The notes: generated by a model not told the origin, from the sequence alone. A DNA stretch of 64,000 bases from Dehalococcoidales bacterium (GCA_016926695.1 JAFGOB010000039.1:41558-105557); one strand, 5' to 3'; shown: positions 35,609 through 44,836, counted from the stretch's first letter. A program made the numbers and translations.

Positions 35609-35887
35609 TCATAAATAGATATCCATCGGTTTTTCCATTTCCAGCAGGTTAATACCATACGACTTTACCCGTTCTTTACACCTGGAGCATAGTGAATAAT
35701 AACGGATGCTTTCACCCGACTTTTTCGCAAACGGCTTCATACGCTTTATCAATTTTTCAAACTGGGTGAGGGAAAGATCGCATTCAAAGACACTTCTTTG
35801 TACCGGTGTACCATAACCCAAAAGCATTTCATAGAGTTTTGTCCGGCGTTTATTACTGGAAATATCATAACAGATCACGATATACAT
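35609..35887 (-). CDS. cas2: CRISPR-associated protein Cas2, 92 aa
   Basis: Begins MYIVICYDIS, with the metal-binding Asp8 of Cas2, then KRRTKLYEMLLGYGTPVQRSVFEC, the standard ferredoxin-like Cas2 core. Length is normal. Cas2 dimers hold two Cas1 dimers in the spacer-integration complex. The start at 35887 has AAGGAG upstream; a longer frame (to 35986) runs into unrelated codons. No intact cas1 is present in the window, so new spacers could not be acquired from this locus alone. Confidence 0.92.
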   Translation of the reverse strand: MYIVICYDISSNKRRTKLYEMLLGYGTPVQRSVFECDLSLTQFEKLIKRMKPFAKKSGESIRYYSLCSRCKERVKSYGINLLEMEKPMDIYL

Positions 35888-35900
35888 AACAGACTCCTTC

Positions 35901-36035
35901 TTACCTGGAAAGGAAGGGTGAATATTTTTCCGAACGGCCTTCCAGCATTGCTGAGAAAGCCAGGTCCCTGAGAAATAAAGAAGCAATTTTAGCTACAAAT
36001 GGTAGGCTGGCTTTGTACTCTGTTATCGAGGATTC
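35901..36035 (-). pseudogene. Possible cas1 C-terminal remnant (44 codons)
   Basis: The frame ending with TAA at 35903-35901, 13 bases before cas2, encodes 44 codons ending in SEKYSPFLSR. Cas1 proteins commonly end with a short helix followed by a Y-x-P-F tail and abut cas2 like this. An in-frame TAA at 36038 closes it upstream, and the toxin-antitoxin gene starts 87 bases further on. The match is short; this is an inference from position and ending. Confidence 0.3.
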
Positions 36036-36124
36036 TTACGTGTAAAAACGAAATCAGAATGGTTTTCCGGTTCTGGAGGGTGTTATAATCAAAGTGTGAA
36101 AACCAGAGCAAGGAGGTGGTTGAG

Positions 36125-36466
36125 ATGACAACAAAGAAAGCTGCCGAAACGACCCCAAAACAGACGGTTAAACGCAAAAAAGCGCCGGCTGAAAAAACCC
36201 TTGCCCAGATATTCAAGGAACAGGGCGTTAAACCTTTTGATCCCGGTGAAAATGGTAAAAACTGGCCGAAAGGGGCTGATTACCAGGAATTCGTAAAGGC
36301 AATTCACAGAGGGAAGGAGGATATAAATATGACTACAAAAAAATCAGAAAAGGAACAAAAGGTAACTCGCAAGCAGCCTTCAAAAGATATTGAAATCGTT
36401 CATATCGATTCAATTGAAAGACTGAAGAAAGAAGTGGCAAAAAGGGAGCTTCGTGTAAAGAAATGA
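36125..36466 (+). CDS. Antitoxin-like protein with internal start, 113 aa
   Basis: Highly basic, Lys/Thr-rich, with no hydrophobic segment. MTTKKAAET at the start is echoed by MTTKKSEKE at residue 69, which has its own strong ribosome site (AAGGAGG before the ATG at 36329), so a second 45-aa product is likely. The shorter product contains DIEIVHIDSIERLKKEV, a possible dimer/toxin-binding helix. AAGGAGG precedes ATG 36125. The stop overlaps the PIN gene by four bases (ATGA), the normal arrangement of type II antitoxins. No family match is recognised. A+T-rich compared with neighbours. Confidence 0.6.
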   Translation: MTTKKAAETTPKQTVKRKKAPAEKTLAQIFKEQGVKPFDPGENGKNWPKGADYQEFVKAIHRGKEDINMTTKKSEKEQKVTRKQPSKDIEIVHIDSIERLKKEVAKRELRVKK

Positions 36467-37002
36467 GCAAACTTCCTCATCTTTATCTGGATACCAGTGT
36501 TTTGGCCGGTGTATTACAAAAGGAGCATAATGCATCCGTGTCGCTTATACAAACCATTGTAAAGAAAAACTGGCATTGTTCCACATCAATATTTGCTTCC
36601 ATGGAACTATTCGATATCAGCCAGGATAATCAATACGTTCTCAACCAGCTTCAGTTAGGAGTACATATCAAAAAGGCCCATAAAGCACTTGATCAGAAAA
36701 CACTTTCAACATCCAGTATCAATGAAATTAGAAGATCAGTTGATAGGTTATTTGCTGTACAATGTCCTAACTTAAATCAGATATTATATAAAAAGCAAAC
36801 CTGGAACAAAGCCTGGACAATTAAGGCCTCAACCTGTATCTCTGCTCCAGATGTGATTCACATGGCTACGGCTATGGAGGCCGGATGCGACCTTCTGGTC
36901 ACCCTGGATAGTTTCTTCCTCAAAGAAGCAGTAGCTTATATACCTGCCTGCCGGCCGGAACAGGTGGAAAAGACCCTTATTAAAGAGGGCTTCAACCTCT
37001 AG
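36463..37002 (+). CDS. PIN-domain ribonuclease toxin-like protein, 179 aa
   Basis: PIN fold signatures: LYLDTSVLAGV with the first Asp (residue 10), SMELFD with Glu, ISAPDVIHMATAM with an Asp, and LLVTLDSFF with the last Asp, giving the four-acid Mg-binding site. PIN toxins cut RNA and are neutralised by the protein encoded just upstream, with which it overlaps. Longer than a VapC (about 130 aa) because of a basic insertion around residues 75-125. A+T-richer codon use than flanking genes suggests transfer. Confidence 0.75.
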   Translation: MSKLPHLYLDTSVLAGVLQKEHNASVSLIQTIVKKNWHCSTSIFASMELFDISQDNQYVLNQLQLGVHIKKAHKALDQKTLSTSSINEIRRSVDRLFAVQCPNLNQILYKKQTWNKAWTIKASTCISAPDVIHMATAMEAGCDLLVTLDSFFLKEAVAYIPACRPEQVEKTLIKEGFNL

Positions 37003-37230
37003 TTTTTCCTAAGAGCCGCTTCCCGGATAGTCGCCTGGCGCCGAAATTTTTCCGCCGTCTCGGTGCCCGCTGGCAGTTAAGCCGTTATTCTAATCCAGCC
37101 CTTTATCTGGCATTCTGCGGCAACGACAAGTTGTGAATAAGATCGAAACCACAGGTCGAAAGGCTGCCCCTGAATCTGTTATAATTGCCCTGTGTAGTGT
37201 TTAAATACGAGAGTTTAGCAAGAGGAACGA
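37003..37230. other. Intergenic region before asd
   Basis: A TATAAT lies near 37179 and may be the -10 of asd, but no good -35 precedes it. TGTGTAGTGTTTA close by (near 37192) resembles the end of the MITE-like elements and may be a decayed copy. Confidence 0.35.
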
Positions 37231-38316
37231 ATGGACGAGAAAATTAGTGTCGGCGTGATCGGAGCCACCGGTATGGTGGGTCAAAATTATTTGAGGCTTC
37301 TCTGCAATCATCCCTGGTTCGAGGTTGTCTACCTGGCGGCCTCACCCAATTCAGCCGGGAAACGCTATGTTGATGCCGTTGCGGGTCGGTGGCATATGAA
37401 AGAGGAAATACCGGCCAGGTTCAGGGATATCATTGTAGAGGATGCCAGTCAGGTAGACAAGGCGGTGGATAAATGCTCTCTGGTCTTTTCAGCGGTGGAA
37501 ATGGACAAGAAAGACATCCTCAGAATAGAGTCCGAGTACGCCGCTAAAGGCTTTGCGGTTGTTTCCAATAACTCGGCCCACAGGGCTACTGAAGACGTGC
37601 CCATGATAGTCCCTGAAATCAATCCCGAACACCTGGACATCATACCCGAGCAGCAGAAAAAGCGCGGCTGGGACAGGGGCTTCCTGGTTGTCAAGCCCAA
37701 CTGTAGCATACAGAGCTATATGATCCCCGTTTATGCTCTGATGAAAGCCGGCTATGCCGTGGAAAAGATCATCCTGACCACCCTCCAGGCGCTCTCCGGT
37801 GCAGGCTATCCCGGTCCAGCCGCTATCAACCTGGTGGACAATACCCTTCCGTTTATCCCCGGAGAAGAAGAGAAATCGGAGGTTGAGCCCAGGAAAATTT
37901 TCGGAAAAATCAGCAACGGTAAGATCGTACCCACTGAAAGCATCCGTATCTCAGCTCATTGCAACCGCGTGGCGGTTACGGACGGGCATACCGCCTGCGT
38001 CAGCCTTCAGTTCGGCCAGAAGAAACCGGAACTGGATGAGGTCATCAGCATCTGGAAGAATTTTTCGGCCTTACCGCAGGAGCTTAAGCTCCCCACCGCT
38101 CCCGTCCCCTGCCTGATTTACCGTGACGAACCAGACCGCCCTCAACCCCAAAAGGACAGGGACGCCGGCAATGGTCAGGCCATCACCGTTGGCAGGCTGA
38201 GAAAATGCAATGTCTTTGATATACGTTTTGTAGGACTGCATCACAATACCGTGCGTGGTGCAGCGGGCGGTTCCATCCTTACCGCCGAACTGCTGAAAGC
38301 CAGAGGCCTGGTATAA
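37231..38316 (+). CDS. asd: Aspartate-semialdehyde dehydrogenase, 361 aa
   Basis: NADP-binding loop GVIGATGMVGQNYLRLL at the N-terminus, and the catalytic Cys158 in VVKPNCSIQ, with LQALSGAGYPG and RISAHCNRV later. The LQALSGAG and SIQ forms are those of the archaeal/fungal-like branch of this enzyme. It reduces 4-aspartyl phosphate to aspartate semialdehyde for lysine, threonine, methionine and diaminopimelate. AGAGGAACGA precedes ATG. The gene is between the toxin pair and a palindromic repeat; it is a single-gene unit, not joined to other aspartate-family genes. Confidence 0.92.
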   Translation: MDEKISVGVIGATGMVGQNYLRLLCNHPWFEVVYLAASPNSAGKRYVDAVAGRWHMKEEIPARFRDIIVEDASQVDKAVDKCSLVFSAVEMDKKDILRIESEYAAKGFAVVSNNSAHRATEDVPMIVPEINPEHLDIIPEQQKKRGWDRGFLVVKPNCSIQSYMIPVYALMKAGYAVEKIILTTLQALSGAGYPGPAAINLVDNTLPFIPGEEEKSEVEPRKIFGKISNGKIVPTESIRISAHCNRVAVTDGHTACVSLQFGQKKPELDEVISIWKNFSALPQELKLPTAPVPCLIYRDEPDRPQPQKDRDAGNGQAITVGRLRKCNVFDIRFVGLHHNTVRGAAGGSILTAELLKARGLV

Positions 38317-38339
38317 GCGACACGCCTTTTATTAATACA

Positions 38340-38490
38340 AACGCAAAAATAATTGAAGTAAAAAGCACGAAGTAAATATTTGTTGTCATGCTGGAGGCCC
38401 CCGATATACCTTGATCCCTATCGGGGGCCGGCAACCTGCGGTTGCCGCAGCATCCTCAGCGGTGGGGAGGGTTTCAGTCTTTACACCTTT
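38340..38490 (+). repeat. Palindromic interspersed repeat, copy 2
   Basis: Same orientation and core as copy 1 at 34111-34264. Its end overlaps the S9 peptidase gene: the last codons and TGA of the peptidase (38474-38490) correspond to the terminal bases of the repeat. Marks the right border of the CRISPR/toxin/asd island. Confidence 0.75.
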
Positions 38491-40426
38491 TGACGCTTGA
38501 GTTATAGTTCTCTATCTGCACAGGAGTGATTGTTCCCGCCGGTTCAAAACCCATCATCTTCCCGTAAAAATATAGCTCCGCTTCCAGCGCACGCCTTATA
38601 TTTTCCGCCATACGGAAACCGTGCTGCTCCTTTTCGAAGAGAAGGTAAGCCACCGGCAGCCCCTTGCGGCGGAGAGCGTCAACCATTTTCTCGGACTGAT
38701 CGGGCGGTACAATCCTGTCTTCCGATCCCTGGAAAAATATTACCGGACTGGAAAGCCGGTCGACGAAGTTTATGGGAGAACGTTCAAGGTAAAGGTCACG
38801 CCGGCCGGGATATAGACCCACCAGGCTCTCCATGTAGTGCGACTCGAATTTGTGCGTATCACTGGCCAGGGCTTCTATATCGCTGACCCCGTAATAGCTG
38901 GCCCCTGTCCTGAATAAGCTGCGAAATGTAAGCGCAGCCAGGGTGGTGTAACCGCCGGCGCTGCCCCCTCTTATCGCCAGGCGACACTCATCAGCCAACC
39001 CCTTTTCGACCAGATAGCGGGCGCAATTCAGGCAGTCGTCCACATCCACGATGCCCCATTGCCCGTTCAGTCTCTGGCGGTAGGCCCGTCCGAACCCGCT
39101 GCTCCCGCCGTAGTTGACGTTCGCCACGGCAAAACCACGGCTGGTCCAGAACTGTATGCTCAGGTTAAAGACGCTGTTGGCCTGTCCGGTGGGCCCCCCG
39201 TGGATGAAAATAAGCAGCGGTGGCAGTTCACCCGGCAGACCGGCAAAATCACGGTTGGCCGGAGGATAGTAAAAGGCATGGGCGCTCAGCCCTTTCTCCG
39301 TGGGAAATTCAATCGCTTGCGGGGACGATATATACCTGGGATCGGGATCGACCGTGCTTGATTCTTTAAGCACTTCTTCCTTGCAGGTGCCGGTATCAAG
39401 TTTGACCACCCGGCTGCTTTTCACAGGCGACCCCGCCACCATAATCACCTCGTTCTCCGAGGCCCGCAGGTAATCGCTCCAGGTATACCGGGACTCTATT
39501 TTTTCCATCCGTCGGGTCTCCGGGTCCAGCCGTCCCAGGAAGGCCGTCCCGTTCCGAATATAAGAGCATATTATTTTCCCCGCCGGTGTAAAGGTATAGC
39601 GTGACTCGCCGAATACCCAGTGCGGCACGCCGAAGTCCGCCTCCATCTCATACACGGGTTCTGTTTTCCCATCCTTCCAGCGATAAAGGTTCCACCAGCC
39701 GTTTATATCCGATACGTAATAGAGGGTACCGTCCGGTGAATATTCCGGCTGGCATATGGATTCTTGCGGCCCGCCCGCCACCTTCCGGCTGCTGATTATC
39801 GATCCTTCAGGTCCGATATCCCCGCACCATAGCTCCGATGAGTCCCAGGGCATATTGGGATGGTCCCAGGCCAGCCAGACCAGCCGGGTCCCGTCGGGAT
39901 CGAGACGGGGAGAAGCATAGAAATCATGCCCTGATGCCAGGGTCTTGATAGTGCCGCTGCCGTTTATATCGATTCTTGCCAGGCTGTTTTCAACCTCATT
40001 TTCCCTGTGTTCCTCACAGACACAGACCAGGTCCTGTCTGCGTGCGTCGAATACGCCGTCGGCATAACGCCTGCTGCCTGCGGGTGTAAGGGGAACCGGG
40101 ATAAACCCCGGCTTATGACGGTAAAGCCGCTGGTCGCTGAAATTTGAAAAATAGACAGTGCCGTTATGTACCAGGTATGCGCCTCCGCCATATTCGTGAA
40201 CGGTGGTCCGGACATTAAAAGGCTGAGGGGTAATATCCTCGATTTCTCCGTCTTTCGACCTGCGTACAACCACCGACCGTCCACCTTCAGAAGGACGTGA
40301 TTCAAGCCAGTAGATATACTCCCTGTCTATCTCGATCTGCCCCAGTCCGATGGATTTGGACACGATCATAGCGGAGGTTATCGGTGATTGCCAGGATCCA
40401 TAGGCAGATGCTGACGGCTGCGACAC
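38474..40426 (-). CDS. S9 family prolyl oligopeptidase-like serine peptidase, 650 aa
   Basis: N-terminal beta-propeller (about residues 20-380, with WD-like blades LVWLAWDHPNMPWDSSELW and EPVYEMEADFGVPHWVFG) over a C-terminal alpha/beta hydrolase domain: nucleophile Ser489 in RGGSAGGYTTLA, Asp in GSEDRIVPPDQ, His in EKEQHGFRMAEN. Acylaminoacyl-peptidase/dipeptidyl-peptidase branch of S9. No signal peptide. GTG start at 40426 with GAGGAG upstream. It lies 30 bases behind tyrA and probably shares the aro operon transcript. Confidence 0.9.
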   Translation of the reverse strand: MSQPSASAYGSWQSPITSAMIVSKSIGLGQIEIDREYIYWLESRPSEGGRSVVVRRSKDGEIEDITPQPFNVRTTVHEYGGGAYLVHNGTVYFSNFSDQRLYRHKPGFIPVPLTPAGSRRYADGVFDARRQDLVCVCEEHRENEVENSLARIDINGSGTIKTLASGHDFYASPRLDPDGTRLVWLAWDHPNMPWDSSELWCGDIGPEGSIISSRKVAGGPQESICQPEYSPDGTLYYVSDINGWWNLYRWKDGKTEPVYEMEADFGVPHWVFGESRYTFTPAGKIICSYIRNGTAFLGRLDPETRRMEKIESRYTWSDYLRASENEVIMVAGSPVKSSRVVKLDTGTCKEEVLKESSTVDPDPRYISSPQAIEFPTEKGLSAHAFYYPPANRDFAGLPGELPPLLIFIHGGPTGQANSVFNLSIQFWTSRGFAVANVNYGGSSGFGRAYRQRLNGQWGIVDVDDCLNCARYLVEKGLADECRLAIRGGSAGGYTTLAALTFRSLFRTGASYYGVSDIEALASDTHKFESHYMESLVGLYPGRRDLYLERSPINFVDRLSSPVIFFQGSEDRIVPPDQSEKMVDALRRKGLPVAYLLFEKEQHGFRMAENIRRALEAELYFYGKMMGFEPAGTITPVQIENYNSSVKRCKD

Positions 40427-40456
40427 GGCGGTCTCCTCAAAAATATTTTCACACCC

Positions 40457-41326
40457 CTACAGCCATTCCATGATCTTGTACATATTTTCATAGGCCTGGC
40501 CGAAGTTGGTGTTGTCGCTGGCAAAACGGTACTTAAGTGAAGTCATTTTCTTGATAAAGGCCTGTTTGTCCTTGTTTTTGACCATGTCCGCCCATTTCGC
40601 AGCCTGCATCTGGAATAGTTCCTCCACGTCATTCAAATAGGGAAGGCGCATTTGCAGGGAGGCGTATAGTTCCGGGTCCTCCGAGACAACGCTCTCCACC
40701 AGCGTTATCAGTACCCTGTAGGTGCTTCCTCCGATGGCTTTCAACTGAGGAAGATTCCCAATCTCTATCAGCGTATCGGCTGCCACGATTGAGATAAAGT
40801 GGGACAGGCCCAGTACCACGGACATCATTTTGTCATGTTGAAGCGGCGGCATCAGTGTCACCCTGGACCCGTGTTTCTGCAGGTACAGCCTTACCTTCCG
40901 CGCCAGTATATCTTCCTGTTCGCTGGTCGGAGTTAGGACGAAATTCTGATTGGACAGGTCTATCGCTCCGGGACCGAAAAGAGGATGAGTCCCCAAAATA
41001 ACGGCTTTCTCGCAGTACTGATGCATCAGGTCCACGGTATATTCTTTTACCGAACTTATATCCATGATTACCTGGCCCGGTCTCACATGAGGACTGATTT
41101 CCTTGACAGCTTCCTCGAAATTATCTATGTTTACGCACAGGATAATGGTATCGGCTGTTTCTACAACCATTTTACTGGATGCAACTTCAGCACTTATCTG
41201 TTCCTGGAGCTTACCTGCGGCGTCTTTGTTACTATCACTCAGGATTATTTCCAATCCTTCTTTCAGCAGCAGGCGCGCAAACCAGCTCCCCATTTTTCCT
41301 GCTCCGCCAATTATTCCTATCTTCAA
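40457..41326 (-). CDS. tyrA: Prephenate dehydrogenase, 289 aa
   Basis: Rossmann opening MKIGIIGGAGKMGSWFARLL, and the catalytic His motif in GTHPLFGPGA. It oxidatively decarboxylates prephenate to 4-hydroxyphenylpyruvate, the Tyr branch; an arogenate substrate cannot be excluded. No chorismate-mutase domain or C-terminal ACT domain is present, so feedback is likely elsewhere, for instance through the aro attenuator. It follows pheA after 105 bases. Confidence 0.9.
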   Translation of the reverse strand: MKIGIIGGAGKMGSWFARLLLKEGLEIILSDSNKDAAGKLQEQISAEVASSKMVVETADTIILCVNIDNFEEAVKEISPHVRPGQVIMDISSVKEYTVDLMHQYCEKAVILGTHPLFGPGAIDLSNQNFVLTPTSEQEDILARKVRLYLQKHGSRVTLMPPLQHDKMMSVVLGLSHFISIVAADTLIEIGNLPQLKAIGGSTYRVLITLVESVVSEDPELYASLQMRLPYLNDVEELFQMQAAKWADMVKNKDKQAFIKKMTSLKYRFASDNTNFGQAYENMYKIMEWL

Positions 41327-41431
41327 AAGTGCCCCCTGGATATACTCAATAATATAGTTACTAATCGATTTTACTTTACCGCTGTTCGGCCTGTGTCTCC
41401 CGTTTTCTCGGTCCTGATCCGTAGCCGGTAT

Positions 41432-42499
41432 TCAGATGTACCGGGGGTACGAGCCCAGGATTTTTACGAATATGGCAGTGGACTCCAGTCCGAGCAGGGC
41501 TTCTTTGACGTTTCGGTCCTCGATGTGTCCGTCAATATCCACGTAGAAATTGTATTCCCAGGCTTTCTGCCGGGTAGGTCTGGATTCTATTCTGGTAAGG
41601 TTTATCTTTTTATCCGCCAGTTCCTTGAGAGCATCGTAAAGCGCTCCCGGCTTGTGTTTCACGGAAAAGACGATGGAGGTCCTGTCGTCCCCGCTCGGCG
41701 CTGCATCCTGTCTTGAAAGAACAAAAAAACGGGTGAAATTTTGTGCGTTATCCTCGATGCCCCGGGCCAGCACTTTCATGCCGTAAATTTCAGCCGCACG
41801 CGCGCTGGCTATGGCGGCTCTGTTAATCAGGCCCCCTTCCCTGATCATTTTTACACTCCCGGCGGTATCATAGGCTGGATTTATTTTCCAGCCCATCTGC
41901 CTCAGAAAGGTCTTACACTGTCCCAGAGCCTGTTGATGCGAATAAACTTCCTCGATATCGTCTAACTGCGCTTTCCGCAGTCCGATCAGGCAGTGTACCA
42001 CCCTGAGTTTGATTTCACCTCCCACCCTGAGTGATGAATCCAGCAATAAGTCATAGGTACGGGTAATACTGCCCTCCAACGAGTTTTCCACCGGTACAAG
42101 TCCGTACTGGACCTGCCCCTTCTCCACCGCCTGAAAGGTATCCTCCAGGGTCTCACAGGGCCTGAGGCGGGCGGCTTGTCCGAAGAACTGGTAGGCAGCC
42201 TCTTCACTGTAGGCCCCGGCCTCACCCTGGAAGGCAACCGTTACGCCTTGAAGTTCCTTGCTGGCGGTAAAGATTTCCCGGTAAATGCTTTCTATATCCG
42301 CCGGATTGAGGTTATGGCTGCAGGCCAGCTTTTTCAGATTTTCCAGTACCGACTTCTCCCGGGCTTTATCCTCTATCGGCTTCCCCGTTTCAGCCTTTTC
42401 TCTGCCTATTTCACGGGTGACCTCCATCCGCCGGGCTATCAGTTCGATTATTTCGCTGTCCACTTCATCTATCTGCTTTCTTAAATCATCAAGAGTCAT
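41432..42499 (-). CDS. pheA: Bifunctional chorismate mutase/prephenate dehydratase (P-protein), 355 aa
   Basis: AroQ-type chorismate mutase helices at about residues 1-85 (LRKQIDEVDSEIIELIARRM), prephenate dehydratase at about 90-270 (VAFQGEAGAYSEEAA, the NFTRFFVL Thr-Arg-Phe motif), then an ACT regulatory domain (FSVKHKPGALYDAL, LTRIESRPTR) that binds Phe. It turns chorismate into phenylpyruvate. ATG 42499 overlaps the aroC stop by four bases (ATGA) and has GGAAGG upstream; upstream codons belong to aroC. Confidence 0.94.
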   Translation of the reverse strand: MTLDDLRKQIDEVDSEIIELIARRMEVTREIGREKAETGKPIEDKAREKSVLENLKKLACSHNLNPADIESIYREIFTASKELQGVTVAFQGEAGAYSEEAAYQFFGQAARLRPCETLEDTFQAVEKGQVQYGLVPVENSLEGSITRTYDLLLDSSLRVGGEIKLRVVHCLIGLRKAQLDDIEEVYSHQQALGQCKTFLRQMGWKINPAYDTAGSVKMIREGGLINRAAIASARAAEIYGMKVLARGIEDNAQNFTRFFVLSRQDAAPSGDDRTSIVFSVKHKPGALYDALKELADKKINLTRIESRPTRQKAWEYNFYVDIDGHIEDRNVKEALLGLESTAIFVKILGSYPRYI

Positions 42500-43587
42500 T
42501 TCATTATCCTTCCTGTAATTCCTGCTCTGGCAGCCAGATCGCAAAGGGTTACCGCCATCATGGATTCGACTACTATCACCGCCCTGGGGACAATACAAAC
42601 ATCGTGTCTTCCGGTGGTGCTGATCTCAGCTCCCTGCCTGTTTTTTAAATCAACCGTACCCTGTTTTCTGGATATTGAAGGAGTAGGCTTTATCGCCGCC
42701 CTCAGGACCAGCGGCATGCCATTGCTTATTCCACCCAGGATGCCTCCCGCGTGATTGGTCGCCGTGATTACCTCGCCGTCCCGCCACAAAAAAGCATCGT
42801 TATTTTCTGATCCCTTCAGCAAAGCGGCGGCGAACCCTTCTCCAAACTCCACTCCTTTTACGGCCGGAATGGCAAAAAGGGCCTTCGCCAGCTCGCCCTC
42901 CACTGTATCGAAGACAGGGTCACCCAGTCCCACCGGCACATTCAGGGCCAGGCCTTCGATTACTCCCCCCAGGCTATCTCCCTCCCGGCCTGCTTCAGCG
43001 ATAAGGTCAGCCATAACAGGAACAGCGGCGCTATCGGCGCAGCGCATGGGATTCAGGTATACATTGTTTCTTATGGCATCCGTGGTCACCGCAGCAGCCT
43101 TGACCTTACCGATCTGGACCGTGCAGGCCAACACCTCGATTCCTTTCATCTTGAGTATTTTTTTAGCCACCGCCCCGGCCATAACCAGACCGGCTGTTAC
43201 CCTGCCGGAAAATCGTCCGCCTCCCCGGTAATCGTTAAACCCGCCGTATTTAATAAAACCGGTATAATCGGCGTGTCCGGGACGCGGCAGGTAGCGGTTT
43301 TTTTCATACTGGCTTGAGTCTGTATCCTTGTTTGAGATCATCATAGCGAGGGGAGCACCCGTGGTAAAACCGGCGAACAGTCCGCTTAATATCCGTACCC
43401 GGTCTTCTTCCACCCTGGCTGTCTGTCCGCTGCCGGCGGCTGGCTTTCTTTTGTCTACCTCAACCTGTATGTCGGACTCCTGTAGCGGAAGACCGGCCGG
43501 GCAGCCGTCAATCACTACTCCCAGGGAGTTGCCGTGACTTTCCCCGAAACCGTTAATGCGAAATAAAGTACCCAGGCTATTGCTCAT
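42496..43587 (-). CDS. aroC: Chorismate synthase, 363 aa
   Basis: FMN-dependent enzyme with the family signatures GFGESHGNSLGVVIDG, YLPRPGHADY, GGGRFSGRVTAG and RHDVCIVPRAV. It removes phosphate from EPSP to give chorismate. ATG 43587 follows GGGAGTG; a TTG one codon earlier is possible. It overlaps the end of aroA by 11 bases and ends in the ATGA junction with pheA. Confidence 0.95.
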   Translation of the reverse strand: MSNSLGTLFRINGFGESHGNSLGVVIDGCPAGLPLQESDIQVEVDKRKPAAGSGQTARVEEDRVRILSGLFAGFTTGAPLAMMISNKDTDSSQYEKNRYLPRPGHADYTGFIKYGGFNDYRGGGRFSGRVTAGLVMAGAVAKKILKMKGIEVLACTVQIGKVKAAAVTTDAIRNNVYLNPMRCADSAAVPVMADLIAEAGREGDSLGGVIEGLALNVPVGLGDPVFDTVEGELAKALFAIPAVKGVEFGEGFAAALLKGSENNDAFLWRDGEVITATNHAGGILGGISNGMPLVLRAAIKPTPSISRKQGTVDLKNRQGAEISTTGRHDVCIVPRAVIVVESMMAVTLCDLAARAGITGRIMK

Positions 43588-44836
43588 CAATCTTCACTCC
43601 CAGACCGCGCAGTACCTTCCAGAATTCAGGATATGTTTTGGAGACACACTCCGCGCCTTCAATGGTTATTCCTCCTGCGGCTGCCCCCATCAGGCTGAAG
43701 GCCATGGCAATACGGTGGTCGTTTTTGGTATCAATCACGGCAGAATGAGGTTTTCCCCCATTTATGATAATCCTATCCTCTTCTTCCTCGACTTCAATGC
43801 CGCTCTTTTCCAGTCCTTCCTTCACGGCCGCTATCCGGTTCGATTCTTTCAGTCGGGCCCGTTTAATACCGCTGAACGAGCTCTTTCCCGGGGCCAGCGC
43901 GGCCAGTACCGCCATGGTGGGTAAAAGGTCTATGCAATCACTCAGATTGGCTGCCAGCGGCGCCAGGCTTCCGGATCTGACACAAAGCAAATCGCCTCCG
44001 CTTTCAATCGAAGCCCCCATAGCCTTCAGCAGCACCATGATATTCTTATCCCCTTGTAGACTGGATAATTTGAGGTTTCCTGCTTCTATCTCACCCGCCA
44101 CAGCTCCCAGCCCCAGTAAATAAGAAGCTGACGACCAGTCGCCTTCAACAGGATAATCCGTGGGAATAAATTTCTGGGGAAAGCATTCGAATTCCATCAT
44201 CTCGCTGGTATGCCTGATGTCTATACCGAACTTCCTCAGGCATTCCAGTGTCATCTCGATATAGGGTCTGGACTCGAGCGGCGTGGTCAACCATATCGTG
44301 CAGGCTTTTTCCGCCCGCGGGGCCGCCAGCAGTAATGCCGAAATATATTGCGAACTGATATCTCCGGGCAGCTCTGTACGCCCGCCTCTCAACCCGTCCC
44401 CGTTTATCATAACGGGCGCAACCGTTCCCTTGCAGGAAATGCTCGCCCCCCACATTATAAGGGCTTCCACGAGATCATCTACCGGTCTTTTTGAAAGAGA
44501 CTCTCCGGCGGTCAGCTTGAATTTGCCCGGCAGTGTCGTGCATATGGCGCTCATAAAACGCAGTGTAGCGGCTGAATCACCGCAAAACAGATCTTCGTAA
44601 GGCTGCTTGAAAGTGCCTCCGTTGACCAGCCAGTAATCTTTACGAACTCCCACGGCAACGCCTATTTTGTTTAAGACCCTGAGAGCGGCATCCGTATCAT
44701 CCGAGCTCAGCGGGTTCAGCAGCTTGCTTTTTCCCTCCGCCATCGCCGCGCACATTAAAGCGCGCAGGGTATAGCTTTTGGAAGATGGGACCCGTACTCT
44801 GCCTTCAACCCGGCTTTTCTTAACTAAAATTCGCAT
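43577..44836 (-). CDS. aroA: 5-enolpyruvylshikimate-3-phosphate synthase, 419 aa
   Basis: Two-domain EPSP synthase with RVRVPSSKSYTLRALMCAAMAEG, CGDSAATLRFM, KRPVDDL, ARLKESNRIAAV and NDHRIAMAFS, which bind shikimate-3-phosphate and PEP. The CGDSAATLRF form of the usual GNAGT-type loop is characteristic of more divergent (class II-like) EPSP synthases; whether it changes glyphosate sensitivity is not known. Overlaps aroK by 17 bases and aroC by 11. Confidence 0.93.
   Translation of the reverse strand: MRILVKKSRVEGRVRVPSSKSYTLRALMCAAMAEGKSKLLNPLSSDDTDAALRVLNKIGVAVGVRKDYWLVNGGTFKQPYEDLFCGDSAATLRFMSAICTTLPGKFKLTAGESLSKRPVDDLVEALIMWGASISCKGTVAPVMINGDGLRGGRTELPGDISSQYISALLLAAPRAEKACTIWLTTPLESRPYIEMTLECLRKFGIDIRHTSEMMEFECFPQKFIPTDYPVEGDWSSASYLLGLGAVAGEIEAGNLKLSSLQGDKNIMVLLKAMGASIESGGDLLCVRSGSLAPLAANLSDCIDLLPTMAVLAALAPGKSSFSGIKRARLKESNRIAAVKEGLEKSGIEVEEEEDRIIINGGKPHSAVIDTKNDHRIAMAFSLMGAAAGGITIEGAECVSKTYPEFWKVLRGLGVKIDEQ

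Noticed and set aside
35989..36216. 75-codon minus-strand frame covering the antitoxin start
   Set aside because: Antisense to a gene with a strong ribosome site, no recognised family.
37178..37205. Third MITE-like end TGTGTAGTGTTTA before asd
   Set aside because: Only one end visible and two mismatches; could be chance. Not called as an element.
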